Positions 51,935-59,631 of a stretch of 64,000 bases of DNA are shown here, in pieces (the stretch's first letter is position 1; every line of letters starts with the position of its first letter). The stretch comes from Niastella soli (GTDB taxonomy: Bacteria > Bacteroidota > Bacteroidia > Chitinophagales > Chitinophagaceae). The position numbers were made by a program, and so were the translations under genes. The notes under the pieces were generated by a model. That model did no database searches, had not been told where the DNA came from, and was given only the letters and a program-made list of their open reading frames with translations. The stretch is from the NCBI RefSeq assembly GCF_017742245.1, contig NZ_JAGHKO010000001.1:773061-837060 (forward strand). Reading direction: 5' to 3'.

Positions 51935-53332
51935 ATGAAATATATTTTAGCAGCCATACTGCTTACCAGCATTTTGATATCCTGCAAAAAGGAATCATTT
52001 ATTACCAGCAGTACGGCCAGGCTGACCACCAGCACCGACAGCCTTCATTTTGATACCTTATTCACCACTACAGGTTCTACTGTCAGGTACTTTCGTATTT
52101 ACAATGACAATAATCAAAAGCTGCGTTTGAGCAAGGTGGCCCTTAAAGGTGGCAATGCCTCCCTTTTCAAGATCAATGTGGATGGCATGCAGGGCCCCGA
52201 AGTAAACGACATCGAAATGGATGCCAACGATAGTATTTATGTTTTTGTAACCGTGAAGATCGATCCTACCATTGCAGATCTGCCTTTTGTAGTACAGGAC
52301 AGTATCCTGATCGATTATAACGGCAATCAACGTTGGGTACAACTGGATGCCTGGGGACAAAATGCCAATTTCATGCGATCAAGATCAGTAACCGGCAATG
52401 TTACCTGGACCAACATAGTACCGTATGTTATCCTGGGAGGTTTGCACATTGCTGAAAACGTCACTCTTACCATTGAAAAAGGTTGCCGTATTTACCTGCA
52501 TGCCGATGCCCCGATCTTTGTTGAAGGCACGCTAAAGGTAGTGGGTGAAAAATACGACAGTACCCGTGTGGTATTCAGAGGCGACCGGCTCGATGATCCC
52601 TATCGCGATTTTCCCGGTGGCTGGCCCGGCATTTATTTCCTTCCAAAAAGTAAAGACAATACCCTTCAATATACCAACCTGCTGAACGCCTATCAGGGTA
52701 TAGTAGCCGCAGGTGCAGCTGTAAACACCAATCCTAAAGTATCCTTAAACGAATGTATTATTGATAATTGTTACGATGCGGGTATAATGGCTGTAGGCTC
52801 AAACATAAAAGCCCGGAACTGTCTTATCAGTAATTGCGGAAAGAACATTATACTGGGTTACGGCGGCAACTACGATTTTTCACACATAACCGCAGCAACC
52901 TGGTCAAACACTTATATAATGCATAAAGATCCCGTTCTTGTAGTGACCAATTATACGAAAGACGGAAACAAAATATCCACCGACAATTGTACGGCCAGTT
53001 TTAAAAATTGCATCTTCTGGGGCGAGAATGGAACTACCGAAGATGAAGTGGTAACCGATAAACAAGGGCAATCCCTTTTCAATGTCAGTTTTCAAAACTG
53101 TTTATGGAAAGTGAAGAACCAGCCGGCAAATGTTACAGCCACAAACATCATTGCCAATCAATCTCCTGCATTCGACAGCATTAATACACAACTAAAATTT
53201 TACAATTTCCGCCTCAGCGAAAACTCGCCGGCCATTAACAAAGGGGCTAATCTGGGAGTAACTTTCGACCTGGATGGCAAACCCCGGCCAGTTGGAAACG
53301 CCGCTGATTTAGGATGTTATGAAAGACAATAG
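51935..53332 (+). CDS. Beta-helix repeat lipoprotein, 465 aa
   Basis: A lipoprotein signal ends with the lipobox SILISC (Cys17), then KKESF. The N-terminal half contains Ig-like segments (LRLSKVALKGGNASLFKIN, IDPTIADLPFVVQDSILI). The C-terminal half (from about residue 175) shows parallel beta-helix coils: NVTLTIEKGCRIYLHADA, GTLKVVGEKYDSTRVVFRG, YTNLLNAYQGIVAAGAAV, KARNCLISNCGKNIILGYG and so on, ending PVGNAADLGCYERQ. Such proteins sit on the outer membrane and bind or cut polysaccharide. No catalytic residues are recognised here. The function is unassigned. Confidence 0.87.
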   Translation: MKYILAAILLTSILISCKKESFITSSTARLTTSTDSLHFDTLFTTTGSTVRYFRIYNDNNQKLRLSKVALKGGNASLFKINVDGMQGPEVNDIEMDANDSIYVFVTVKIDPTIADLPFVVQDSILIDYNGNQRWVQLDAWGQNANFMRSRSVTGNVTWTNIVPYVILGGLHIAENVTLTIEKGCRIYLHADAPIFVEGTLKVVGEKYDSTRVVFRGDRLDDPYRDFPGGWPGIYFLPKSKDNTLQYTNLLNAYQGIVAAGAAVNTNPKVSLNECIIDNCYDAGIMAVGSNIKARNCLISNCGKNIILGYGGNYDFSHITAATWSNTYIMHKDPVLVVTNYTKDGNKISTDNCTASFKNCIFWGENGTTEDEVVTDKQGQSLFNVSFQNCLWKVKNQPANVTATNIIANQSPAFDSINTQLKFYNFRLSENSPAINKGANLGVTFDLDGKPRPVGNAADLGCYERQ

Positions 53333-53459
53333 CTCAGTAAAAAATTAGCACACCGGCACTCGCCGTTAACCATATTTTTACAGAAAAGCAACCAATTTAG
53401 TATCATCTTTGTATAGTACAAGTTGCCGATTACACACTATACTTTAAATTTTACCAATT

Positions 53460-53975
53460 ATGATACGTTTATTGCTTGTATCCCTGCTTTTTATCGCAGC
53501 GCATTCTATTTACGATTTTAAGGTCCCTGCCCTGGATGGCGCCGGAACTATTGACTTTAAAAAATTCAAAGGCAAAAAGATCATGATCGTGAACACCGCA
53601 TCAAAATGTGGTAACACGCCTCAGTATGCCGATCTGGAAAAATTATATGAGCAGTACAAAGACAAGCTGGTCATTGTAGGTTTTCCCGCCAACAACTTTG
53701 GTAGTCAGGAACCCGGTTCCAATGGAGAGATCCAGGAGTTTTGCAAAAAGAATTATGGTGTTAGCTTTCCCATGGCAGAAAAAGTTTCTGTAAAGGGCGA
53801 CGATATTCACCCCCTGTTCAAATACCTGGTGGCCGAAGCAGAGAAAAAAGGGTTTACCGATCCGATTAAATGGAACTTTACCAAATTCCTGCTTGATGAA
53901 AAAGGAAACCTAATCACCGTGATCCACAACAAAACAAAGGTTACGAGCGAAGAGGTGACCAAATACCTGAACTAA
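53460..53975 (+). CDS. Glutathione peroxidase-like thiol peroxidase, exported, 171 aa
   Basis: GPx-family peroxidase that reduces hydroperoxides; bacterial Cys-type members usually use thioredoxin. The catalytic Cys50 is in ASKCGNTPQY, with Gln83 (FGSQEPG) and Trp138 (IKWNFTKF) completing the triad. The first 15 residues are a hydrophobic signal (MIRLLLVSLLFIAAHS), so it is probably periplasmic. It starts with ATG and is followed by a perfect palindromic terminator. Confidence 0.95.
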   Translation: MIRLLLVSLLFIAAHSIYDFKVPALDGAGTIDFKKFKGKKIMIVNTASKCGNTPQYADLEKLYEQYKDKLVIVGFPANNFGSQEPGSNGEIQEFCKKNYGVSFPMAEKVSVKGDDIHPLFKYLVAEAEKKGFTDPIKWNFTKFLLDEKGNLITVIHNKTKVTSEEVTKYLN

Positions 53976-53997
53976 TACCTTGCACAGCATTATACTC

Positions 53998-54027
53998 AGT
54001 CCTGACGGTACCGTCAGGACTTTTTTA
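53998..54027 (+). terminator. Intrinsic terminator of the glutathione peroxidase gene
   Basis: A perfect palindrome, AGTCCTGACGG then TACCGTCAGGACT (53998-54021), followed by T residues. It begins 22 bp after the stop codon. Confidence 0.9.
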
Positions 54028-54666
54028 TTTTCCAGGCAACCCGGTTTTAATATTCGCGTAATATATGATATGAAGATGCGATTGCCTGCTTTCTGCACAC
54101 AAGCAAAACTCAGGGAGGTAAATGTTAAACCCCTCCAATATATAAGGGTTTACACTAATTTCCCGTCTGCAAAATCAGTCAACACATCGCTATTAAATGT
54201 CATTTGAACGAATAAAGTTCCCTTTGCGGGCTAATAATGACAATTTTGAAATACAATCCAATATCGTTTTTAACGATCCAATTGTCCGAGAGAAACCATC
54301 CGATATCTGAAGTAAACCAAATCCAAAAGATCCTGTGAAAGCTGAAGATATCCATGAAAAACCAGCAAAAAAATCCAATGCCGTTGAAAGGCAGATCCCA
54401 ATCACTTTTCTGGTAACTCTTTAAAGCAAATTTGATCCTATTCCTAGTTAAAGCCCAAAAGAGTTGATCCCGTTAAAAGTATTCAGGAAGCTCCGGCAAT
54501 ACGCCAGGGCTTCCGTTTTTTATCTCCATTCTAAAGAGTGCTTTCCATTTAATACGAAAAAAGACGCTCAGCTAACACTACCTTGCATTTTCATTTGCAC
54601 AACTTGTACCCATTCATCGGGATTTTCCCATAATCGCATTCGCACATTACTTAACTTCGCCCCCGC
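54028..54666. other. Gene-free stretch upstream of holB
   Basis: No convincing ORF or array is seen. A -7-like TAACTTCG occurs at 54652-54659, just before the holB ATG. Short open frames here (53980-54207 plus, 54193-54405 minus) lack any family feature. Confidence 0.4.
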
Positions 54667-55872
54667 ATGTTATTTAAAAATGTTATTGGCCAAACAGATG
54701 TGAAATTGCATCTGGTAAATATGGTGCAACAGAACCGCATCAGCCACGCCCTTTTGTTTTTAGGAAAAGAGGGCAGCGGCGCCCTGCCTATGGCCATTGC
54801 ATTTGCCCAATACATCGTTTGCGAAAAAGTAAACAGAAAGGGGGCCACTGAAACTCCGGGCCCATCTTTGTTTGGGGAAGAACCGCCTCCCCCATCTGCA
54901 GCCATGTTTGATTCCTGTGGTGAATGTCCCTCCTGTCAGAAGATGGCGCAACTAATGCACCCCGATGTGCATTTTTCTTACCCGGTTATTCCCCGTAAAT
55001 CGGGCGATAAACCCCTGAGCTCAGATTACATCAGCGAATGGCGCGAATTCATAGACAAATATGCGTATGGTAATTCATACGACTGGTTGCAATTTATAGG
55101 GGCGGAAAATAAACAGGGGAATATCACTGCTTACGAGTGTAACGATATCATCCGCAAACTGTCGCTCAAAAGCTTCGAAAGCGGATTTAAAATTCTGGTG
55201 ATGTGGATGCCCGAATACCTGGGCAATGAAGGAAACAAATTATTGAAGCTGATTGAAGAACCACCGCCAAATACTTTATTCGTGCTGGTGGCTGAAAATG
55301 AGTCACTGATCCTTCAAACCATCTTATCCCGCACCCAATTAATTAAAATACCCGCCCTCAACTACCAGGATATTACTGAAGCACTGGTATCCAAGGCAAA
55401 AGTGGCCGAAGACTCTGCCCGCCAAACCGCCCTGATTGCCGAAGGCAATTACCGCGAAGCCTTGCAGTTAATGCAACATGCCGATGAAGACTGGCAATCG
55501 TTGTTACGCGAATGGCTAAATGCCATTTTAAAGAACGGTCCCATAGCCCAGGTAAAATGGATTGATGAAGTGAGTAAGCTGGGCCGCGAAAAACAAAAAC
55601 AATTCCTCCGGTACTTTACCCATCTGCTGGAACAAGCCATCAGGCTGCATGCCATGGGGCCCGACAATGTGCACCTGCCTGATAAAGAAAAAGACTTTGC
55701 CGGCCGCCTGAACAAAATTGCCAATTTCATGCAACAACAGGCTATTATTCAAGAGCTGGACAAAGCCTCCTATTATATTGAACGGAACGCCAACCCTAAA
55801 ATGCTGTTCCACGCCCTCACTATTAAATTATATCACATACTTGCAAGTAAACAGGTAGCCGAGGTTATTTAA
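54667..55872 (+). CDS. holB: DNA polymerase III clamp-loader subunit (delta' type)
   Basis: This is part of the clamp loader that places the beta clamp on primed DNA. The AAA+ N-terminus reads IGQTDVKLHLVNMVQQNRIS, then LLFLGKEGSGALPMAIAFAQ, where the P-loop lacks the conserved Lys, as expected of the non-ATPase delta' subunit. A zinc finger CGECPSCQKM (about residues 78-87) and CNDIIRKLSLKSFESGFKIL follow. Next comes KLIEEPPPNTLFVLVAEN (sensor region), and the C-terminal collar spans RQTALIAEGNYREALQLM onward. 401 aa. It begins with an ATG and is followed by the PSP1 gene after 450 bp. Confidence 0.9.
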   Translation: MLFKNVIGQTDVKLHLVNMVQQNRISHALLFLGKEGSGALPMAIAFAQYIVCEKVNRKGATETPGPSLFGEEPPPPSAAMFDSCGECPSCQKMAQLMHPDVHFSYPVIPRKSGDKPLSSDYISEWREFIDKYAYGNSYDWLQFIGAENKQGNITAYECNDIIRKLSLKSFESGFKILVMWMPEYLGNEGNKLLKLIEEPPPNTLFVLVAENESLILQTILSRTQLIKIPALNYQDITEALVSKAKVAEDSARQTALIAEGNYREALQLMQHADEDWQSLLREWLNAILKNGPIAQVKWIDEVSKLGREKQKQFLRYFTHLLEQAIRLHAMGPDNVHLPDKEKDFAGRLNKIANFMQQQAIIQELDKASYYIERNANPKMLFHALTIKLYHILASKQVAEVI

Positions 55873-56324
55873 AGAAAGTCTTAATTTTCAATAATTTATA
55901 AAGAAGGGATAAAATTAAATTCCTATAGCGCATTGACAATCAAAATATAATACTACTGTCCCACTCCCATTTCCGGCGCTGCTAATCGCTTACTTACAAA
56001 CGTTATTCATATACAAGCCCTTTTAACGTTAATAACTTATATTTGTAAATCGGCCTGTAAAGCAGGATGCGGAAAAATTGTGCGATTGGGGTTGCATGCG
56101 AGTCAGGATTTCTATATATACCAGGTTATCTTATTTCGCTATATTATCCATAAATGCGTCTTTTTCAATACGTTATAACACTGTGACCCGTCATTGAACA
56201 AGTATAGGCGCACCCCGGCTACCCGGAGGGAATGTATAATACAATACCCCGCCCGCCATTATTTCTGCATGCGTTATCCGGCCGAACATAAATAAATTTT
56301 ATAAATCGTTAATCCTAATAAAGA
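55873..56324. other. Gene-free stretch between holB and the PSP1 gene
   Basis: TATATTTG at 56038-56045 matches the -7 consensus; a start near 56052 would leave a leader of about 270 bp for the PSP1 gene. Otherwise no ORF, strong hairpin or repeat is apparent. Confidence 0.4.
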
Positions 56325-57617
56325 ATGGGATGTAGTTCATGCGGAACAGGCGGTAAAGTTGCCGGTTGTAAAAGCAATGGCGGATGCAGCACGGGTGGTT
56401 GTAACAGAATGAATGTGCACGATTGGCTGAGTAACCTGCCATTTAGCGACCCTTCGGGGAGCTGTAAGATTGTAGAAATAACTTTTAATAACGGGAGTCG
56501 CAAAGACTTTTACCGCAACACCACTGTTCACTTATTTGAAAAAGGCGACCTGGTTGCCGTTGAAGGTGTAAGCGGATTCGACGTTGGCACTATTAATATT
56601 ACCGGCGAAATAGTTCGTCTGCAAATGAAGAAAAGAAATGCCGACGAAACCGACCCCGATATTAAAAAGGTATTACGCCGCGCCACCGACAAAGACATTG
56701 AGATCTGGCAACAAAATAAAGACCGCGAAAAAGAAGCCCTCATCAGGGCCCGGGCTATTGCCCGCCAGTTGAACCTCGAAATGAAACTCACTGAGGTAGA
56801 AATTCAGGCCGACGGTCGCAAAGCCACTTTCTTTTATATTGCTGATGACCGCGTTGATTTTCGCGAACTGATCAAGGTATACGCCAAAGAGTTTCGGGTA
56901 AAAGTAGAAATGCGTCAGATAGGTGCCCGTCAGGAAGCCGCTAAAGTAGGGGGTATTGGCAGTTGCGGTCGTGAATTGTGCTGTAGCACCTGGTTAACCG
57001 ATTTTAAATCAGTTAATACTACCGCCGCCCGTTATCAGAATCTGTCAATCAATCAAAGTAAACTCAGCGGTCAGTGCGGCCGGTTAAAATGCTGTCTTAA
57101 CTACGAGTTGGATATTTACCTGGATGCTTTACAACATTTTCCAGATAATGCCGACACCTTACAGGTAGCAAAAGGCACCGCCATCCTGATAAAGAAAGAT
57201 ATCTTTAAAAACCTCATGTGGTATACCCTGCCCGACAGTACCAAGCAGTATCCGCTGACCATTGAACGGGTAAGAAAGATCAAACAGCTGAACGAAAGAA
57301 ACCAGGTGCCCGATGAACTGGAAGCTGTTGATGTAACCACTCAAAAACCAAAAGAGGTAGAACCAGAATTTGTTGATGTGGTTGGCCAGATCAGCTTACG
57401 CAGTCTGGAAAGGGCCGAGAAGAAAAAAAGGCATCACCACCAAAAAGACAATCAACAAAAAGAACATCATCAACCTCGTCAGCAACAACAAGGGCAACAG
57501 CAAGGTCAGGGTAATAAGGGCCAAGGGCAGGGACAGCAACACCAGCACCGCCGTGACAACAGACCGCCCCGCAGAGACGACAACAGAAGAAACAATCCTC
57601 CTAAAAAGGATAATTAA
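56325..57617 (+). CDS. PSP1 domain-containing regulatory protein (RicT/YaaT-like), 430 aa
   Basis: PSP1-domain proteins such as B. subtilis RicT bind iron-sulfur clusters and influence RNA processing and phosphorelay. The N-terminus is Cys-rich (MGCSSCGTGGKVAGC and GGCSTGGCNR), and the PSP1 core begins with CKIVEITFNNGSRKDFYRN. The conserved Cys/Gly segment GGIGSCGRELCCSTWL, then SGQCGRLKCCLNYELDIY, is present (around 212-265). A 60-residue tail is rich in Gln, His, Arg and Gly. In Bacteroidota this gene usually sits between holB and gldH. holB is here, but gldH is not found after it. Confidence 0.9.
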   Translation: MGCSSCGTGGKVAGCKSNGGCSTGGCNRMNVHDWLSNLPFSDPSGSCKIVEITFNNGSRKDFYRNTTVHLFEKGDLVAVEGVSGFDVGTINITGEIVRLQMKKRNADETDPDIKKVLRRATDKDIEIWQQNKDREKEALIRARAIARQLNLEMKLTEVEIQADGRKATFFYIADDRVDFRELIKVYAKEFRVKVEMRQIGARQEAAKVGGIGSCGRELCCSTWLTDFKSVNTTAARYQNLSINQSKLSGQCGRLKCCLNYELDIYLDALQHFPDNADTLQVAKGTAILIKKDIFKNLMWYTLPDSTKQYPLTIERVRKIKQLNERNQVPDELEAVDVTTQKPKEVEPEFVDVVGQISLRSLERAEKKKRHHHQKDNQQKEHHQPRQQQQGQQQGQGNKGQGQGQQHQHRRDNRPPRRDDNRRNNPPKKDN

Positions 57618-57630
57618 GATAATATAATTA

Positions 57631-57675
57631 AAAAGAAAAGACCATCCCGACTAAGTCAGGATGGTCTTTTCTTTT
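57631..57675 (+). terminator. Intrinsic terminator of the PSP1 gene
   Basis: AAAAGAAAAGACCATCC-c-GAC pairs with GTC-a-GGATGGTCTTTTCTTTT, followed by T-rich sequence. It starts 13 bp after the stop codon. Confidence 0.9.
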
Positions 57676-57757
57676 ATAAGCACCAGCTCTCTTGTTTTAA
57701 CCTTTTAACATTCCCAGTTTTTTGTATTTTGCTCTCAATTATTAAACTCTAAACACT

Positions 57758-58513
57758 ATGGCTCTATTTAAATCCGGTAATCCTGCCCTAAACGAGAAAA
57801 CTTTCGAGAAGGTCTATTCTCTTACAGGAACAGATTCTATGACAGTTAAAGGAACCCTGAACAAATTCGGTATCCTTTTTTTACTCACTATGGCTGCAGC
57901 CGGTTTTTCCTGGAAGATGGTTTATTCCGGTGTTGATGTAACTCCTTACATGTGGCCTTGCGTGTTCGCCACATTAGGTATCGCCGTTTTGATGGTCTTC
58001 AAAATGCAATGGGCTCCCTACCTGGCTCCCATATACGCCCTCATCAAAGGCTTTGCAGTAGGTGTGATCTCTGCCTACTATAACTTTGCATTCGAAAAAA
58101 TCGCTCCTAATATTATAACTCAGGCAGTTGCCTTAACCTTTGGCGTAGTAATAGCCATGTTCCTGTTGTACAAATTCAACATCATCAAGGCTACCCAAAC
58201 TTTCAAAAAGATCGTAATCACTGCTACCCTGGGTATTGCAGTATTCTATCTGATTGCCATTGGCCTGCACTTTGCCAACATCGATATTCCTTTCCTGCAT
58301 GAAGGAAGCCTTATCGGTATCGGATTCTCACTGGTAGTAGTGGCCTTAGCCGCCATGAACCTGATCCTGGATTTCGATATGATTGAGAACGGTGCTAACC
58401 AAGGCGCGCCCAAATTCATGGAGTGGTATGGCGCTTTTGCTTTACTGGTAACCATCATCTGGTTGTATATCGAAGTGTTACGCCTGTTATCGAAACTCGC
58501 CAGCAGAAAATAA
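57758..58513 (+). CDS. Bax inhibitor-1/YccA family membrane protein, 251 aa
   Basis: These seven-helix proteins (YetJ in B. subtilis) act as pH-sensitive Ca2+ leak channels. Helices are visible from about residue 38 (FGILFLLTMAAAGFSWKMVY) to residue 244 (GAFALLVTIIWLYIEVLRLL). Conserved blocks are LAPIYALIKGFAVGVISAYY (about 87-106) and LAAMNLILDFDMIENGANQG (about 194-213), containing the paired Asp residues (DFDMIE) of the TMBIM fold. The length is typical. It is flanked by terminators at both ends, so it is monocistronic. Confidence 0.93.
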   Translation: MALFKSGNPALNEKTFEKVYSLTGTDSMTVKGTLNKFGILFLLTMAAAGFSWKMVYSGVDVTPYMWPCVFATLGIAVLMVFKMQWAPYLAPIYALIKGFAVGVISAYYNFAFEKIAPNIITQAVALTFGVVIAMFLLYKFNIIKATQTFKKIVITATLGIAVFYLIAIGLHFANIDIPFLHEGSLIGIGFSLVVVALAAMNLILDFDMIENGANQGAPKFMEWYGAFALLVTIIWLYIEVLRLLSKLASRK

Positions 58514-58534
58514 GCTTACCTTATATAAATAGTC

Positions 58535-58570
58535 AAGGGCCATCCCGCTATTCGAAGGATGGCCCTTTTT
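58535..58570. terminator. Terminator between the Bax inhibitor and AIM24 genes
   Basis: A perfect 11-bp stem AAGGGCCATCC (58535-58545) with GGATGGCCCTT (58557-58567), followed by TTTTTATTTT. It lies between two convergent genes; T runs suit the rightward gene. Confidence 0.85.
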
Positions 58571-58617
58571 ATTTTTTAGCCTAACATTTAGTCCGGCTCT
58601 TTAATTCTTATTTTCTA

Positions 58618-59412
58618 CTACCAGCCATCACCATCGAGCATATTGCCCAATCCGCCTAAGATGCTGCCTTCTTCTTTACGACCACCAGGTCCGCCATAAG
58701 TTAAGATGCGACTGGCCAAACGGCTAATAGGCAGCGTTTGTATCCACACTTTACCCGGTCCACATAGTGTTGCAAAAAACAGGCCTTCACCACCAAACAG
58801 GGTATTTTTAATACCACCTACAAATTGAATATCATAATCGATGGTTTGGGTATATGCCACCAAACAACCGGTATCAATACGTAATACTTCACCAGGTTGC
58901 AGGGTCCTTTCAAATACGTGACCACCGGCATGTACAAAGGCCATTCCATCACCTTCCAGCTTTTCCATAATAAAACCTTCCCCGCCAAACAAACCGGTTC
59001 CCAGCTTACGCTGAAACTCAATACCTACACTCACCCCTTTTGCTGCACACAGGAAAGCATCTTTTTGCGCAACGATCTTTCCACCCATTTCCTGTAGGTC
59101 TAATGCAATGATCTTACCAGGGTAGGGAGAAGCAAAGCTCACCCGTTTTTTACCTTGCCCCACATTAGTAAAGGCAGTCATAAACAAACTTTCACCGGTC
59201 AACATTCGCTTACCGGCCGACATCAGTTTACCCAGCAATCCCTGTTGTGGTTTTGATCCATCACCAAACATAGTGGCCATTTGAATACCATCATCCATCA
59301 TCATAAAGGCGCCACTTTCAGCAATCGCTGTTTCATTGGGATCCAGTTCTATTTCAACATATTGCATCTCTTCTCCATAAATCTTATAGTCTATTTCGTG
59401 GTTGCTACGCAT
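58618..59412 (-). CDS. AIM24 (TIGR00266) family protein, 264 aa
   Basis: A beta-rich family of unknown function related to AIM24. Characteristic blocks are [20 protein letters not shown] (about residues 16-35), [77 protein letters not shown] (about 189-208), and [19 protein letters not shown]-like [20 protein letters not shown]. No signal peptide is present, but a Gly-rich end [17 protein letters not shown] is. It is transcribed convergently with the Bax inhibitor gene, from an ATG at 59410-59412. Confidence 0.93.
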   Translation of the reverse strand: MRSNHEIDYKIYGEEMQYVEIELDPNETAIAESGAFMMMDDGIQMATMFGDGSKPQQGLLGKLMSAGKRMLTGESLFMTAFTNVGQGKKRVSFASPYPGKIIALDLQEMGGKIVAQKDAFLCAAKGVSVGIEFQRKLGTGLFGGEGFIMEKLEGDGMAFVHAGGHVFERTLQPGEVLRIDTGCLVAYTQTIDYDIQFVGGIKNTLFGGEGLFFATLCGPGKVWIQTLPISRLASRILTYGGPGGRKEEGSILGGLGNMLDGDGW

Positions 59413-59631
59413 GTAAATCTGTTTAATGTTTTTATAATAAGTTTTAAATTTTTGCCAGTCACCTTGCCCGCCGAAGCTTTAGCGTAGGAGGGCCGTCTTT
59501 AACATCGTTAGTCGCAAATTAAGCCTATTCGTTTCATGAGTATGGATTATTTTTTTATTGATAAATGGTTTGGCGTCCCCATAATAATTCTTTTACCTTA
59601 CAGCGAAACTTGTTTAACAAAAATTATATAT

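Noticed and set aside
53980-54207. 75-codon ORF over the glutathione peroxidase terminator
   Set aside because: It crosses a strong palindromic terminator and has no domain.
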